Source of the DNA: Bacteroides neonati
GTDB lineage: Bacteria > Bacteroidota > Bacteroidia > Bacteroidales > Bacteroidaceae
Direction: 5' to 3'
Assembly: GCF_000499785.1 (NCBI RefSeq)
Contig: NZ_HG726029.1
Location: 1 to 64,000 of the forward strand
Length of the DNA stretch: 64,000 nucleotides
The position numbers were made by a program, and so were the translations under genes. Each line of letters opens with the position of its first letter. Position 1 is the stretch's first letter. The notes under the pieces are model-generated. The model was not told where the DNA came from. It was given only the letters and a program-made list of their open reading frames with translations, and did not search any database. Positions 17,139 through 25,957 of the stretch are shown one piece after another.

Positions 17139-18398
17139 TTATTCTTCCTCTTCGTAGGTCTGATAAAGAAAATCATTATAGGGGTACTTTGTTACGTGCA
17201 ATTCTTTCACTCTTTGATAAACCACACTCTTTAGTTCTTCTATATTGATTCGTTCGCGGGCGGAGATAAACAGACAGTTGTCTTCCATCTTCGACATCCA
17301 CGTCATCATCAGTTCTTCGAGTGTTAAGTTGTCCTTCGTTCGGGGGGTAAGGTCGTCTTCTGCTTTCTCCACGTGGGTGTAAGCATCTATTTTATTAAAA
17401 ACAAGTATCATGGGTTTTCCACCACCGTCAATATCAGCCAGTGTTTTATTAACCACCTCAATCTGCTCTTCAAATCCCGGGTGCGAAATGTCGACCACGT
17501 GAAGCAATAAATCAGCTTCGCGCACTTCGTCGAGAGTCGATTTAAACGATTCGACCAAGTCGGTTGGCAGTTTACGGATAAAACCTACGGTATCAGACAG
17601 TAGGAATGGCAGGTTCTCGATGATCACTTTGCGCACCGTTGTATCGAGTGTGGCAAACAGCTTGTTTTCGGCAAACACCTCGCTCTTGGCAAGCATATTC
17701 ATAATGGTCGATTTGCCCACATTGGTATATCCTACCAAGGCTACACGAATCATACGTCCGCGGCTTTTGCGCTGCGTCGATTTCTGCTTATCAATCTCGG
17801 CCAGGCGTTCTTTTAATAAAGCCATACGCCCGAGGATAATTCGTTTATCCATTTCAAGCTGGGTCTCACCCGGTCCGCGAAGTCCTACAGAGCCTCCTTT
17901 TCCGCTACCACTACCCGATCCGCCACCTTGACGCTCGAGGTGAGTCCATAGACGTGTCAATCGGGGAAGCATGTATTTATACTGTGCAAGCTCCACTTGT
18001 GTCTTAGCATTGGCTGTTTGGGCACGCATGGCAAAGATATCGAGAATCAGTGAGGTGCGGTCAAGTATCTTCACCTGCAACTCGGCTTCTATATTACGTA
18101 ATTGCTTGGCCGATAGTTCATCGTCAAAGATGACCATCCCAATTTCTCTTTCATTTTCACTTTCACTGCGAAGGTATTCTTTTATTTCTTGCAGTTTTCC
18201 TTTTCCTACATACGTCACTGAGTTAGCTGTGGGCAGCTTCTGAGTGAATTGTTTTACTACTTCCGCCCCAGCTGTCTCAGCAAGGAATGCCAGCTCATCA
18301 AGATACTCATTCGTCTTGCGCTCATCTTGCGTTTGCGTGATAAGTCCTACAAGTACGGCGGTCTCGTTCTGCACTTCGGATATTACAAATTCTTTCAT
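17139..18398 (-). CDS. hflX: GTPase HflX
   Basis: HflX is a ribosome-binding GTPase that helps split or rescue stalled ribosomes. The 419-residue protein has the N-terminal nucleotide-binding domain (VTYVGKGKLQEI, VIFDDELSAKQLRNIE), the Gly-rich loop GGSGSGSGKGG before GPGETQLEMDKR, the P-loop GYTNVGKST, LSDTVGFIRKLP (G3) and NKIDAY (G4). The frame is open to 18428, but Met at 18398 gives the family-like start (MKEFVISEVQ). The longer start would fall next to the -7 box at 18426. DUF4954 follows closely. Confidence 0.94.
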   Translation of the reverse strand: MKEFVISEVQNETAVLVGLITQTQDERKTNEYLDELAFLAETAGAEVVKQFTQKLPTANSVTYVGKGKLQEIKEYLRSESENEREIGMVIFDDELSAKQLRNIEAELQVKILDRTSLILDIFAMRAQTANAKTQVELAQYKYMLPRLTRLWTHLERQGGGSGSGSGKGGSVGLRGPGETQLEMDKRIILGRMALLKERLAEIDKQKSTQRKSRGRMIRVALVGYTNVGKSTIMNMLAKSEVFAENKLFATLDTTVRKVIIENLPFLLSDTVGFIRKLPTDLVESFKSTLDEVREADLLLHVVDISHPGFEEQIEVVNKTLADIDGGGKPMILVFNKIDAYTHVEKAEDDLTPRTKDNLTLEELMMTWMSKMEDNCLFISARERINIEELKSVVYQRVKELHVTKYPYNDFLYQTYEEEE

Positions 18399-18425
18399 AC
18401 TTTCTATTCCTATATAATATGGCAA

Positions 18426-18433
18426 CAAATATA
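18426..18433 (-). promoter_or_regulatory. -7 element for hflX
   Basis: The minus strand reads TATATTTG, matching TAnnTTTG, 28 bp upstream of the chosen hflX start. A -33 TTTG is not evident. Confidence 0.45.
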
Positions 18434-18534
18434 ACGATTTTCGGAGAAGAATGGTTATGAGCGATGTTTTTTATTCGATGCGAACGTATTCATTGGAGTG
18501 ATTCGTTCCTTGCATAGGGTATTGATATAGCTAA

Positions 18535-18598
18535 ATAAAAAAGAGACAGTTCAAATTTGCGAATAGCGATCACTATTCGCAAATTTGAACTGTCTCTT
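18535..18598 (-). terminator. Terminator of the SusCD operon
   Basis: Perfect 26-bp inverted arms (18541-18566 and 18573-18598) enclose a 6-nt loop. On the minus strand the stem ends ...GTCTCTT and is followed by a T-rich run. It sits 15 bp beyond the stop of the last gene of the utilisation locus and separates it from hflX. Confidence 0.85.
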
Positions 18599-18613
18599 AA
18601 AATATAGACAATC

Positions 18614-19402
18614 TTAGTTCGGGAATTGTAACGAACAATCTACATTGTTATATAATTGCGTTAATTTATTATTGTAAATCACACACGGCTTAAAGTTAAA
18701 TAACAACGTATTACCTTGTCTCTTAGAGCTATTAAGCACATAATAAACCATTCCATAAGTAGCATTTACATAACCCATTTTTTGAGGTGCAAAAGAAGCT
18801 AACGAACCATCATCATTCAAGATAAAAATGAGAGGAAATCCTTTAACTACACAATCAGGCAAACGGTAAATATTTCCTTCCTTTGCTTTTTCTATAAGTT
18901 GCTCCCAACTATCCTCAAATAGTCCATCCGTATAAAGTCCCGTTCCAAAAGTTTCCCAAGTCAATTTACGTTGTGCATTGATCTTAATTGTTTTGACTCC
19001 AGATGGTGAAGCCTCAGTGGGATCAACTAGACTCAATACAATCGTATAGACATCTGTCACACCCAGCTTACTTAAGTCAAAGCCGATTTTAGCTACCGCT
19101 GAAGATTCGCCATCGGCAAAAGATACAGTAGGTGAAGTTAAACTAAAAAGGCCTTGATCAATAGTTTTGCTATCTATTTGAACTTTAACGGAAGCTTCTC
19201 CATTCTTACCTGCCCTATAAATAGGAACTTCTATTACACCATTATCTTGTGCCGCCAACTCAGTATTTAATTGCGTTGAAAAGAAGGCCGCATCAAGTGC
19301 TGTACTATTATAAATGGTACCTTCCGGCTCAGAATCACACGAGGTCATTCCAATAATACCGAAAGCTAATACCACAACTAATTTAACGATATATTTATTC
19401 AT
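18614..19402 (-). CDS. Surface lipoprotein of a SusCD locus
   Basis: The 262-residue product has a lipoprotein signal ending in GMTSC (Cys22), so it is probably exported to the cell surface. The N-terminal half (about 30-145) looks like an all-beta domain of the kind found in accessory SusE/F-position proteins (regular strands, VSFADGESSAVAKIGF). The C-terminal half ends in a Tyr/Asn-rich beta region. As the last gene after SusC and SusD it probably binds the same glycan, but no specific family is claimed. A strong terminator follows. Confidence 0.65.
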   Translation of the reverse strand: MNKYIVKLVVVLAFGIIGMTSCDSEPEGTIYNSTALDAAFFSTQLNTELAAQDNGVIEVPIYRAGKNGEASVKVQIDSKTIDQGLFSLTSPTVSFADGESSAVAKIGFDLSKLGVTDVYTIVLSLVDPTEASPSGVKTIKINAQRKLTWETFGTGLYTDGLFEDSWEQLIEKAKEGNIYRLPDCVVKGFPLIFILNDDGSLASFAPQKMGYVNATYGMVYYVLNSSKRQGNTLLFNFKPCVIYNNKLTQLYNNVDCSLQFPN

Positions 19403-19430
19403 AATTTACTCTAATTAGATTATTCATTAA

Positions 19431-20981
19431 TTATTGAACAATTGGGTTTTGATCATTTGTATTGATGTTCTCATTTCCATCAATTTCCGATTGAGGAAGA
19501 GGGAGAATGAAAAGATCAGATGCAGCATTCGTGTTTTTTGTTGCTACCTTTTGAGTATGGTTCGAACCGGCATAGGTACGGTTATAACCTAATCCCAAAC
19601 GTTGCAAATCAAAAATACGACCAGACTCACCCCAAAGTTCTATTCTACGCTGAAATAAAATTTCATCCATTAAAGTTTGCAAAGGAGCATTTGTATCCAA
19701 ATTATACGATTTGCTATCGATTCTATTAATCAATCGATCTGCAAATTTGCTATCACGAAGAGTACCTAAAGTAGATATGGCTTGGCGGGCTTGTGCAAAT
19801 TGCTCTTGATGACACAAGGCCTCTGCCTTAATTAACACCATTTCTTCTGCACGCATCACTAAATAGTCACCTGTACTCGTTTTATGATCAGCCATTTTGA
19901 ACTTTATTTGGCAATAGCTAGCATTAGACCCTGAGCCATTTTCGGCCAACTGTCCACGCCACCATGCCATTCGGTCATCAGTAGCCGGAATCATTTTATA
20001 CAAAGCACTGCTAATACATTGGCGGGCTTTTGAAGCATATTTACCTTCCACATCAGCATCCATATGAGAGAAGAAACTAGCAAACTGAGTTGATTGATCC
20101 GGAATGATCTCATATCCCCAAAGCACGTCTGCACTTTTCACGCTGTTGTTTCCACCTAGGTCTTTCACCGAAATCAATTTAAGATTGGGGCGTTTTAATG
20201 CTTCATCTGCCGCTGCAGCAGCAGTTGCATATTCGTGTTGCGTTAAAGCAATACGAGCCTTGATACCATTGGCAACATAATAATCGATATGCGACGGGTG
20301 TTTTTGAACTTTTCCGGAAGATTCTCCCAACAATGAGATTGCATTGTTTATATCAGCATTAATTTGAGTATAAACTTCTGCCAGAGTACCTCTGCCCTTA
20401 CCAATCGAGCCAGCTACAGTAGGCTCATTATATAAAGGTATGCCAGGTTTTTGCTCATGACCTACATAGGTTTGTTGAAACAATTGTGCCAAATAATAAT
20501 AAGAGAAAGCTCTAATGGCATACGCTTGACCAACTACATTTTTGATTGCTTCGGGAGTTCCTCCCATTGTGTTCTCCGCACCAATAATATAATTAGCATT
20601 GGAAACAAGCGTATAATAAAAGTTCCAAATAGAATAAGAGCGACCATTCTTATTTGTATAATCTCCGTGTACATTCAAACGGTAGTCTTCATAAAACCAT
20701 CCTTGTCCTTGCTCTAACATCAAATGATCTTCTGCCATAAGGTCTGCAAGCAAGTTAATAGATGTTTGCCCAAAATTTTCCGAAGCCCAATTTGTACTCC
20801 AACCGGAGACATACATGGCACGATAGATACCATTAATTGCCGCTTCAGCACTACTGGCATCCGCCATAATCACAGATCCAGAGACTTTGTTGGTAGGTTC
20901 CGTATTTAAATCATCGCTACACGAGCTGAACGCAAGCAAACCTACCAATGAAAATATAGATAATATCTTTTTCATATTCAA
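19431..20981 (-). CDS. SusD/RagB-family nutrient-binding lipoprotein
   Basis: The 516-residue surface lipoprotein has the signal MNMKKILSIFSLVGLLAFSSC with Cys21 lipidated and the acidic export stretch SDDLN just after. The helical TPR-like scaffold typical of SusD follows (YAIRAFSYYYLAQLFQQTYVG; KARIALTQHEYATAAAAADEAL, in part). The C-terminal part has the usual RRIELWGESGRIFDLQRLG and ends with LPLPQSEIDGN. It would form the lid of the SusC transporter encoded 13 bp upstream. Its expression should depend on the inversion state of that gene. Confidence 0.93.
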   Translation of the reverse strand: MNMKKILSIFSLVGLLAFSSCSDDLNTEPTNKVSGSVIMADASSAEAAINGIYRAMYVSGWSTNWASENFGQTSINLLADLMAEDHLMLEQGQGWFYEDYRLNVHGDYTNKNGRSYSIWNFYYTLVSNANYIIGAENTMGGTPEAIKNVVGQAYAIRAFSYYYLAQLFQQTYVGHEQKPGIPLYNEPTVAGSIGKGRGTLAEVYTQINADINNAISLLGESSGKVQKHPSHIDYYVANGIKARIALTQHEYATAAAAADEALKRPNLKLISVKDLGGNNSVKSADVLWGYEIIPDQSTQFASFFSHMDADVEGKYASKARQCISSALYKMIPATDDRMAWWRGQLAENGSGSNASYCQIKFKMADHKTSTGDYLVMRAEEMVLIKAEALCHQEQFAQARQAISTLGTLRDSKFADRLINRIDSKSYNLDTNAPLQTLMDEILFQRRIELWGESGRIFDLQRLGLGYNRTYAGSNHTQKVATKNTNAASDLFILPLPQSEIDGNENINTNDQNPIVQ

Positions 20982-20994
20982 TTAATAATTTTGT

Positions 20995-23964
20995 TTAGAA
21001 TGTAACATCAAATCCCAAAGACACGGTTCTAGTAGGCACATATCCAAAATTGGTACCTCCACTAAAGTTGTATTGTGGATTCATTCCTTTCAAGTGAGTG
21101 AACAACAACAAGTTATCTCCAGAGAATGTAAAACGAGCTGATTGCATACCCACCGATTTCAATAGTTTTGATGGCAGATTATATCCTAAAGTGATATTTT
21201 TTATTGAGAAATAAGACGCATCAATCAGTGAATTATCGGTAATTATATAGCTTTTACCAACTTCAATTCTTGGAATATCTGTAATATCACCAGGTTGCTT
21301 CCAAGCCCGTTCTAAAGCCTTACTTTTAGCCTGTCCGATGTAGTTTCCATACAAGAATGTATAGTAATTACCATCTAAGATTTTTCCACCAATAGAGTAG
21401 GTACACAAGATGCTTAAATCAAATCCCTTGTATTTAAAGTCATTTCTTACAGATCCATAAACATCCGGTATGCGACTACCCTGTATGTCTTTACATTTAG
21501 TAGCCTTAGCCATATCCGTTGTCACATACTTCTCTCCTCTTACTCCATCAGCATCGGTATCATACACCCAGTACAGTTGCTGTCCGGTTGCAGGATCTAC
21601 ACCAGCCGAAGTAGCCGTATAGAAAGAGTTGATCGTTTCGCCTTCACGAATGATGTAGCTTCCATTAATAATTTCCGGTTTATCAGCCAGTTTGTTTACC
21701 TTATTTTTGATGGTAGAACCCAGTATTTCCATTCTCCAAGTTAAAGGAGTATTTCTAAGGATATCAACTCCCAATGTGATGTCAAAACCTGTATTGGTCA
21801 TGCTACCGATATTCTTACTATATCCATCAAATCCCAAAGAGCTTGCCATAGGATAATTCAGCAACATATCAGAAGTCTTACGATTATAGAACTCAATACC
21901 TGCATTAAATCGCTCAAAAAGCTTCATTTCTAAGCCGACATTGAAATTCGCATTTTTTTCCCATTTGAGTTCTTTATTCTCCAGAGAAGTAATCACAGCT
22001 CCACTCATCGAAGCATTCGGATAACCTAAATCGTAGAAAGACTGCCATGCATAAAGACTAGACAAAGCATCGTTTCCTTGTACACCATAACTAGCTTTTA
22101 ATGAGAGGTTGTTTATCCAATCATAATTATCTTTAATAAAAGATTCTTCGCTGATACGCCAGTTAGCTCCAACCGACCAGAAATTTCCCCAACGGTTATC
22201 TTTATAAAAACGAGATGAACCATCGGTACGGAAACTTCCCGACACATAGTATTTATCTGCATAATCATATCCTACACGAGATAAAACAGATTCAATAGCA
22301 TAATTATCTTGATAAGAAGATGCATCAGTAATTGTAGTTGCAGCATCCAACTCATATAATCCGCCAAAAGGGAATCCGGTTTTAGTTGCGGCCAAATAAT
22401 CTCTGCGATATTTATAGAACTCATGACCAACCAATGCTTCTACATGATGATCGCCAAACTTACGATCGTAGGTCAAAATTTGATTAAATGTATAGCTATA
22501 AACACGAGCCATGGATTTCTGCAAAGTACCTTTTACCGCTACAGAGTTTCCATTATAAGGGTTATAATAAGTAGCACCAGCAGAGTTGATCAAATCAAAT
22601 CCGTAATTGATAGATAATTTAAGCCCTTGGAGCAATCCACTTTTCAAATTACCAATTTCAGCATACGTACGTCCACTAAGGTTATCGCTCGTTGAACTAT
22701 ACTTATCGTCAAATAATGTTGCAACTGTGTTCCAGTTAGCACTAGCACCTGCGGGACGGTTACTACCATAATCAAAAACGGCATTTCCTAACGCGTCATA
22801 AGCAGTTGTTCCATCGGCATTTTTTTCATAAACGGGATAAATAGGAGCCATCAATTGTCCGGAATACCATACGTTGGAAGAACCAGATGAATTCTCTACA
22901 GCCGTATTGCTCTCATTTCTTGAATAATTGGCACTCATTCCGGCCTTCAGCCATTTTGTAATCTCCGAATCAACATTTAAGCGACCATTATAACGAGTAA
23001 ACTGAGTCGTTTTTAATAATCCCTGTTCGTCCAAGTAACCTAACGAAAACATATATTTTGTTTTCTCAGATCCACCACTGATAGCTGCAATATATTCCTG
23101 GCGTAATGGATTTGAAGCCGTTGCTTCGTCAACCCAATCTTCGCTATAGCGTAATACAGCATCACTACGTACCTTTCCTGTAGTAGGATCAATCAATTCG
23201 GTGATACCATAATTAAAAGGATTATATTGTTCATTTTTACCTAACATGGCAGTAGCTCCGCTTTTCATATTATTCAATGCTGCTATGGCAGCGGCGGCGG
23301 GAGCATATCCGCTATTGATTATAAGGTCGTTCTTATAAGATTGAAAAACCATTTCCAAATGCCCTGCTTCATCTAGCAGATCATATTTTTCTATAGCGCG
23401 AGAAGCTACACCCCAATTGGCCTTCAAATTAATTTTAGCCTTGCCCGTATCTCCTTTTTTGGTTGTGATCATAATCACACCATTAGCACCACGCGCTCCA
23501 TAAAGGGCTCCTGCAGAAGCATCTTTGAGCACTGTCATTGATTCGATATCGTTCGGATTAATGGCTGCGATATTACCATCATAAGGAATACCATCTACTA
23601 CATATAATGGATTCTGCGAAGAATTGATTGAGCCAAAACCACGAATAACAGTACTAACACCCGAGCCAGGCTGTCCTGATCCAGAAGTTGTTTGAACTCC
23701 CGCAACCATACCATCCAAAGCCTTTGATACATTAGCAATTGGTCTTTCTTTTAGTTTATCAGACTTAATCACTTCAGCAGACCCAGTAAAAGATGCTTTT
23801 TTAGTAGTACCATAAGCCACTACCATAACTTCATCAAGTACCTCTGCATCAGACTTTAATAAGATCCTCATATTGGGTTTAATTGCCACATCCTGTGTTG
23901 ACATACCAATATACGAAACCTGCAAAGTCCTTGCAGAACTTATGATCTTTTTGTAAATAATCAC
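20995..23964 (-). CDS. SusC/RagA-type TonB-dependent transporter body lacking its N-terminus (OFF state)
   Basis: The 989-codon frame covers most of a SusC-type outer-membrane transporter: the end of the carboxypeptidase-regulatory-like domain (ARTLQVSYIGMSTQDVAIK), the TonB box region (LDEVMVVAYGTTKKASFTGS), the plug (NPLYVVDGIPYDGNIAAINPNDIES, in part; GARGANGVIMITTKKG) and the 22-strand barrel ending in TRTVSLGFDVTF. It has no signal peptide, and its first ~9 codons (MIIYKKIIS) are unrelated to the family, so as arranged it should not make a functional porin. The missing start lies inverted at 24418-24634. Inversion would produce a 1048-residue protein. Confidence 0.9.
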   Translation of the reverse strand: MIIYKKIISSARTLQVSYIGMSTQDVAIKPNMRILLKSDAEVLDEVMVVAYGTTKKASFTGSAEVIKSDKLKERPIANVSKALDGMVAGVQTTSGSGQPGSGVSTVIRGFGSINSSQNPLYVVDGIPYDGNIAAINPNDIESMTVLKDASAGALYGARGANGVIMITTKKGDTGKAKINLKANWGVASRAIEKYDLLDEAGHLEMVFQSYKNDLIINSGYAPAAAAIAALNNMKSGATAMLGKNEQYNPFNYGITELIDPTTGKVRSDAVLRYSEDWVDEATASNPLRQEYIAAISGGSEKTKYMFSLGYLDEQGLLKTTQFTRYNGRLNVDSEITKWLKAGMSANYSRNESNTAVENSSGSSNVWYSGQLMAPIYPVYEKNADGTTAYDALGNAVFDYGSNRPAGASANWNTVATLFDDKYSSTSDNLSGRTYAEIGNLKSGLLQGLKLSINYGFDLINSAGATYYNPYNGNSVAVKGTLQKSMARVYSYTFNQILTYDRKFGDHHVEALVGHEFYKYRRDYLAATKTGFPFGGLYELDAATTITDASSYQDNYAIESVLSRVGYDYADKYYVSGSFRTDGSSRFYKDNRWGNFWSVGANWRISEESFIKDNYDWINNLSLKASYGVQGNDALSSLYAWQSFYDLGYPNASMSGAVITSLENKELKWEKNANFNVGLEMKLFERFNAGIEFYNRKTSDMLLNYPMASSLGFDGYSKNIGSMTNTGFDITLGVDILRNTPLTWRMEILGSTIKNKVNKLADKPEIINGSYIIREGETINSFYTATSAGVDPATGQQLYWVYDTDADGVRGEKYVTTDMAKATKCKDIQGSRIPDVYGSVRNDFKYKGFDLSILCTYSIGGKILDGNYYTFLYGNYIGQAKSKALERAWKQPGDITDIPRIEVGKSYIITDNSLIDASYFSIKNITLGYNLPSKLLKSVGMQSARFTFSGDNLLLFTHLKGMNPQYNFSGGTNFGYVPTRTVSLGFDVTF
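23925..23941 (-). repeat. Inverted repeat, left (recombination site)
   Basis: The minus strand reads AAGTTCTGCAAGGACTT. It matches the right copy at 16 of 17 positions in opposite orientation. The site is itself near-palindromic (AAGTTCT/AGgACTT around GCA), as expected for a pair of recombinase half-sites. Confidence 0.85.
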
Positions 23965-24120
23965 TTGCTCTTAATTCAAGTCTGTTTTAACCCAGGGAAT
24001 AGTTTTACTAATTCTCTGAAGATTCTGATTTCAGTATAACTTGAGTAGAATATATTTTGCTTATTTAGAAAGCTTATCTATGTATAATAATAAACTGTTT
24101 TGTTGAGAAAAATACACACA

Positions 24121-24174
24121 ATAGACTTGTAGTATAAAACATGTTTATTAACATGTTTTATACTACAAGTCTAT
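24121..24174. repeat. Perfect 25-bp inverted repeat in the invertible segment
   Basis: The arms 24121-24145 and 24150-24174 are exact complements around a 4-nt loop. It lies upstream of the cassette promoter in either orientation and could act as a bidirectional terminator that shields the switch promoter. In the ON orientation it would sit between the promoter and the end of the regulator gene. It lacks a long T-run, so the terminator role is inference. Confidence 0.6.
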
Positions 24175-24203
24175 ACTAATTGAAATTTAACATTATCTAT
24201 TGT

Positions 24204-24233
24204 TATTTGATTTATTTATAAATAAATCAAATA
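24204..24233. repeat. Perfect 30-bp AT-rich palindrome
   Basis: The arms 24204-24218 and 24219-24233 (TATTTGATTTATTTA and its complement) meet without a loop. It lies about 104 bp upstream of the -33 element of the cassette promoter and travels with it on inversion. This suggests an operator, perhaps for the neighbouring XylR/AraC-type regulator, but that partner is a guess. Confidence 0.5.
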
Positions 24234-24336
24234 GATACTATATTCTATAAATTTGTGACATATATAGTTTGATTTATGGGTAAATGAAATAAAAAAAGAT
24301 AACTGATTTTAGTTTATCCTTTTCCTTTTATATTAT

Positions 24337-24366
24337 TTTGAATTACAAAGTAAATAGATATATTTG
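24337..24366 (+). promoter_or_regulatory. Promoter of the SusC N-terminal cassette
   Basis: TTTG (24337-24340) is followed after 18 bp by TATATTTG (24359-24366), a good Bacteroidetes promoter, with the cassette ATG 52 bp further on. In the present orientation it transcribes the orphan start and then runs antisense into the regulator gene. After inversion it would drive the whole SusC-SusD operon. Confidence 0.7.
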
Positions 24367-24417
24367 CGATTATTAAACAATTGAAATAAATCTTTATGTA
24401 ACCTTTTAAGATGTATT

Positions 24418-24672
24418 ATGAAGAAAATGTTAATTTTATTTTGGGTCTATCTATTTATTGGCATAGGCCTAGTTACTGCTCAAAACAGAAAAGTAACTGG
24501 AGTTGTTGTTTCATCTGAAGATAATCAGCCTATTGTGGGTGCATCAGTTTTGGTTAAAGGCACATCTATTGGTGCCGTAACTGATCTTGACGGCAAATTT
24601 ACGATTCAGAACGTACCAAGTTCTGCAAGAACTTCAAAGAAGTTAAATAAACATTTTCCTATATCATTTTAG
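24418..24672 (+). CDS. Orphan N-terminal cassette of SusC (signal peptide plus partial regulatory-like domain)
   Basis: The 84-codon frame starts with a signal peptide (MKKMLILFWVYLFIGIGLVTAQ) followed by the typical SusC N-terminal beta domain: KVTGVVVSSEDNQPIVGASV, LVKGTSIGAVTDLDGKFTI, QNVPSSAR. Up to residue 72 it is family-like. The last 12 residues (SKKLNKHFPISF) lie outside the inverted repeat and are unrelated, so the frame is cut by the recombination site. It is not a free-standing gene but the missing start of the SusC body at 20995-23964. Its 3' end overlaps the convergent regulator gene. Confidence 0.9.
   Translation: MKKMLILFWVYLFIGIGLVTAQNRKVTGVVVSSEDNQPIVGASVLVKGTSIGAVTDLDGKFTIQNVPSSARTSKKLNKHFPISF
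24618..24634 (+). repeat. Inverted repeat, right (recombination site)
   Basis: AAGTTCTGCAAGAACTT on the plus strand, with the arms AAGTTCT and AGAACTT around GCA. It pairs with the minus-strand copy at 23925-23941 and encodes the same residues (S-S-A-R-T) in the same frame. Confidence 0.85.
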
Positions 24673-25824
24673 GCAATGTTGCTTTCGATACTCTGAGGGA
24701 GAGCACCCTCGTTGCTTCTTAAATTGTCGACCCAAACTATTATAATCGACCAAACCTACCTGCATGGCGATCTCGGCTATGGGTTCTCTGTTTTCGAGCA
24801 AAAGTTGAGCAAAACGGTCCATGCGGAGTTGAAAAATGTATTGATAAACAGGTTGATTGGTTACTTGCTTAAACCGCATCTCGAGCAAACGACGAGAAAG
24901 TGGCACCTGTCGAACAATATCGGCAACACTGATTCTCTTCTCCAGATTCTGGTGAATGTACCGCAATGCTGTCTGCACATAAGGGTCGTCGGTCGAATAA
25001 ACATCGGTCGAATGGCGATTCACCACGTGAGTTGGACGAATGACAATATCCTCGAAAGGCGCATTCATATTTTGCTTAAGCTTTTCAATGAGTTGGGCGG
25101 CTTCGTAACCACCCTTTTCTATATTCAGATCAATACTTGAAAGTGGAGGGTCCGAAAGATTGCACGTCATCGCGTCATTATCGACTCCCAAAACAGCAAT
25201 TTCTTCGGGTATCTTGATGCCGTTTGCCCTGCATACCTCGGTAATCCGATTCCCTTGCGTATCATCGCAAGCCAATAAGGCCGTAGGACGAGGCAACGAG
25301 CGAAGCCAATCGGCCAACGGAGTATGATCATAAAACCAAAGATTTTCCAAGCGTTGATTCTGATACTCTTGAAAATCAGCACCAAAACCTTGTGCAGTAA
25401 TGCGCTCTCGAAATCCGTCGCAACGCTCTTGCGACCAAACAACATCCTTGTAACCATAAAAAGCAAAGTGTCGGAACCCTTTCTGAAGAAGAAAGTCGGC
25501 TGCCATCTGCCCTGTCAGTCGATATTCACTGGTGATGTTGGGAATATGGGTAAAACGAGACTTAAAGTCCTGAGCTAGCGCAATAATGCCGTTTTTGCGA
25601 AAGAGAGACACATCATCATTGTCATCGAACTGAGCAATAATAGCATCGGCTTTCCATTTATATGCCCACTTCAGCACACCGGGAATTCCATAACGCTCTC
25701 GATACGAAGGGGGCATCCGACAAACTACCCAAGGCTCGCGCCCCTTCGAATATGCCAAAATTCCCTTTAAGAGATTATGGGAAAATGCCTCTGTAAAGTC
25801 GGTTAACAGAATGAGTCGAATCAT
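24664..25824 (-). CDS. XylR-type transcriptional regulator (LacI-like sensor plus AraC HTH)
   Basis: The 386-residue protein has an N-terminal periplasmic-binding-protein-like domain (LLTDFTEAFSHNLLKGIL at the start, LLACDDTQGNRITEVCRANG, VLGVDNDAMTCNLSDPPLSSI) like E. coli XylR. A C-terminal AraC double helix-turn-helix follows (ISVADIVRQVPLSRRLLEMRFK, IAEIAMQVGLVDYNSLGRQFKK). It probably senses a sugar and activates this locus. Met at 25824 was chosen because it gives the family start MIRLILLTDF; the frame opens at 25866. Its 3' end meets the OFF-state cassette transcript, so antisense interference is possible. Confidence 0.88.
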   Translation of the reverse strand: MIRLILLTDFTEAFSHNLLKGILAYSKGREPWVVCRMPPSYRERYGIPGVLKWAYKWKADAIIAQFDDNDDVSLFRKNGIIALAQDFKSRFTHIPNITSEYRLTGQMAADFLLQKGFRHFAFYGYKDVVWSQERCDGFRERITAQGFGADFQEYQNQRLENLWFYDHTPLADWLRSLPRPTALLACDDTQGNRITEVCRANGIKIPEEIAVLGVDNDAMTCNLSDPPLSSIDLNIEKGGYEAAQLIEKLKQNMNAPFEDIVIRPTHVVNRHSTDVYSTDDPYVQTALRYIHQNLEKRISVADIVRQVPLSRRLLEMRFKQVTNQPVYQYIFQLRMDRFAQLLLENREPIAEIAMQVGLVDYNSLGRQFKKQRGCSPSEYRKQHCLK

Positions 25825-25831
25825 AGTGCAA

Positions 25832-25839
25832 CAAAGGTA
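25832..25839 (-). promoter_or_regulatory. Possible -7 element near the regulator start
   Basis: The minus strand reads TACCTTTG ending only 8 bp upstream of the chosen ATG (25824). If used, the mRNA would be almost leaderless. No -33 TTTG is seen at the correct spacing. Confidence 0.3.
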
Positions 25840-25957
25840 TAAATAGTTTCTGAATTGGTATAACAACCGGAAATAATAAATACAAAAAAAAGAACAAGAG
25901 TTTTATTTCAATCGCGCTAAAAAAAGAGATAAATCACTCTATATCAAGCAATTTAAA

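Larger units (their letters stand above)
23925..24634. other. Predicted invertible DNA segment (SusC ON/OFF switch)
   Basis: A 676-bp unique segment is bounded by 17-bp inverted repeats at 23925-23941 and 24618-24634. It carries a consensus promoter and the start of a SusC gene pointing away from the SusC body. At both repeats the reading frame is the same (..AGT TCT GCA AGR ACT..), so reciprocal recombination joins Met1-Arg71 of the cassette to the body at its Arg12-Thr13 without a frame change. The inverted gene would run from 24141 to 20995. DNA-inversion control of SusC/SusD genes by tyrosine recombinases is known in Bacteroides. No recombinase gene is present in this window, so the enzyme must act in trans. 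Confidence 0.85.

Noticed and set aside
24418..24672. The cassette as an independent 84-residue secreted protein
   Set aside because: Sequence is that of a SusC N-terminus up to the recombination site and unrelated afterwards, and it fits in frame with the truncated SusC body.
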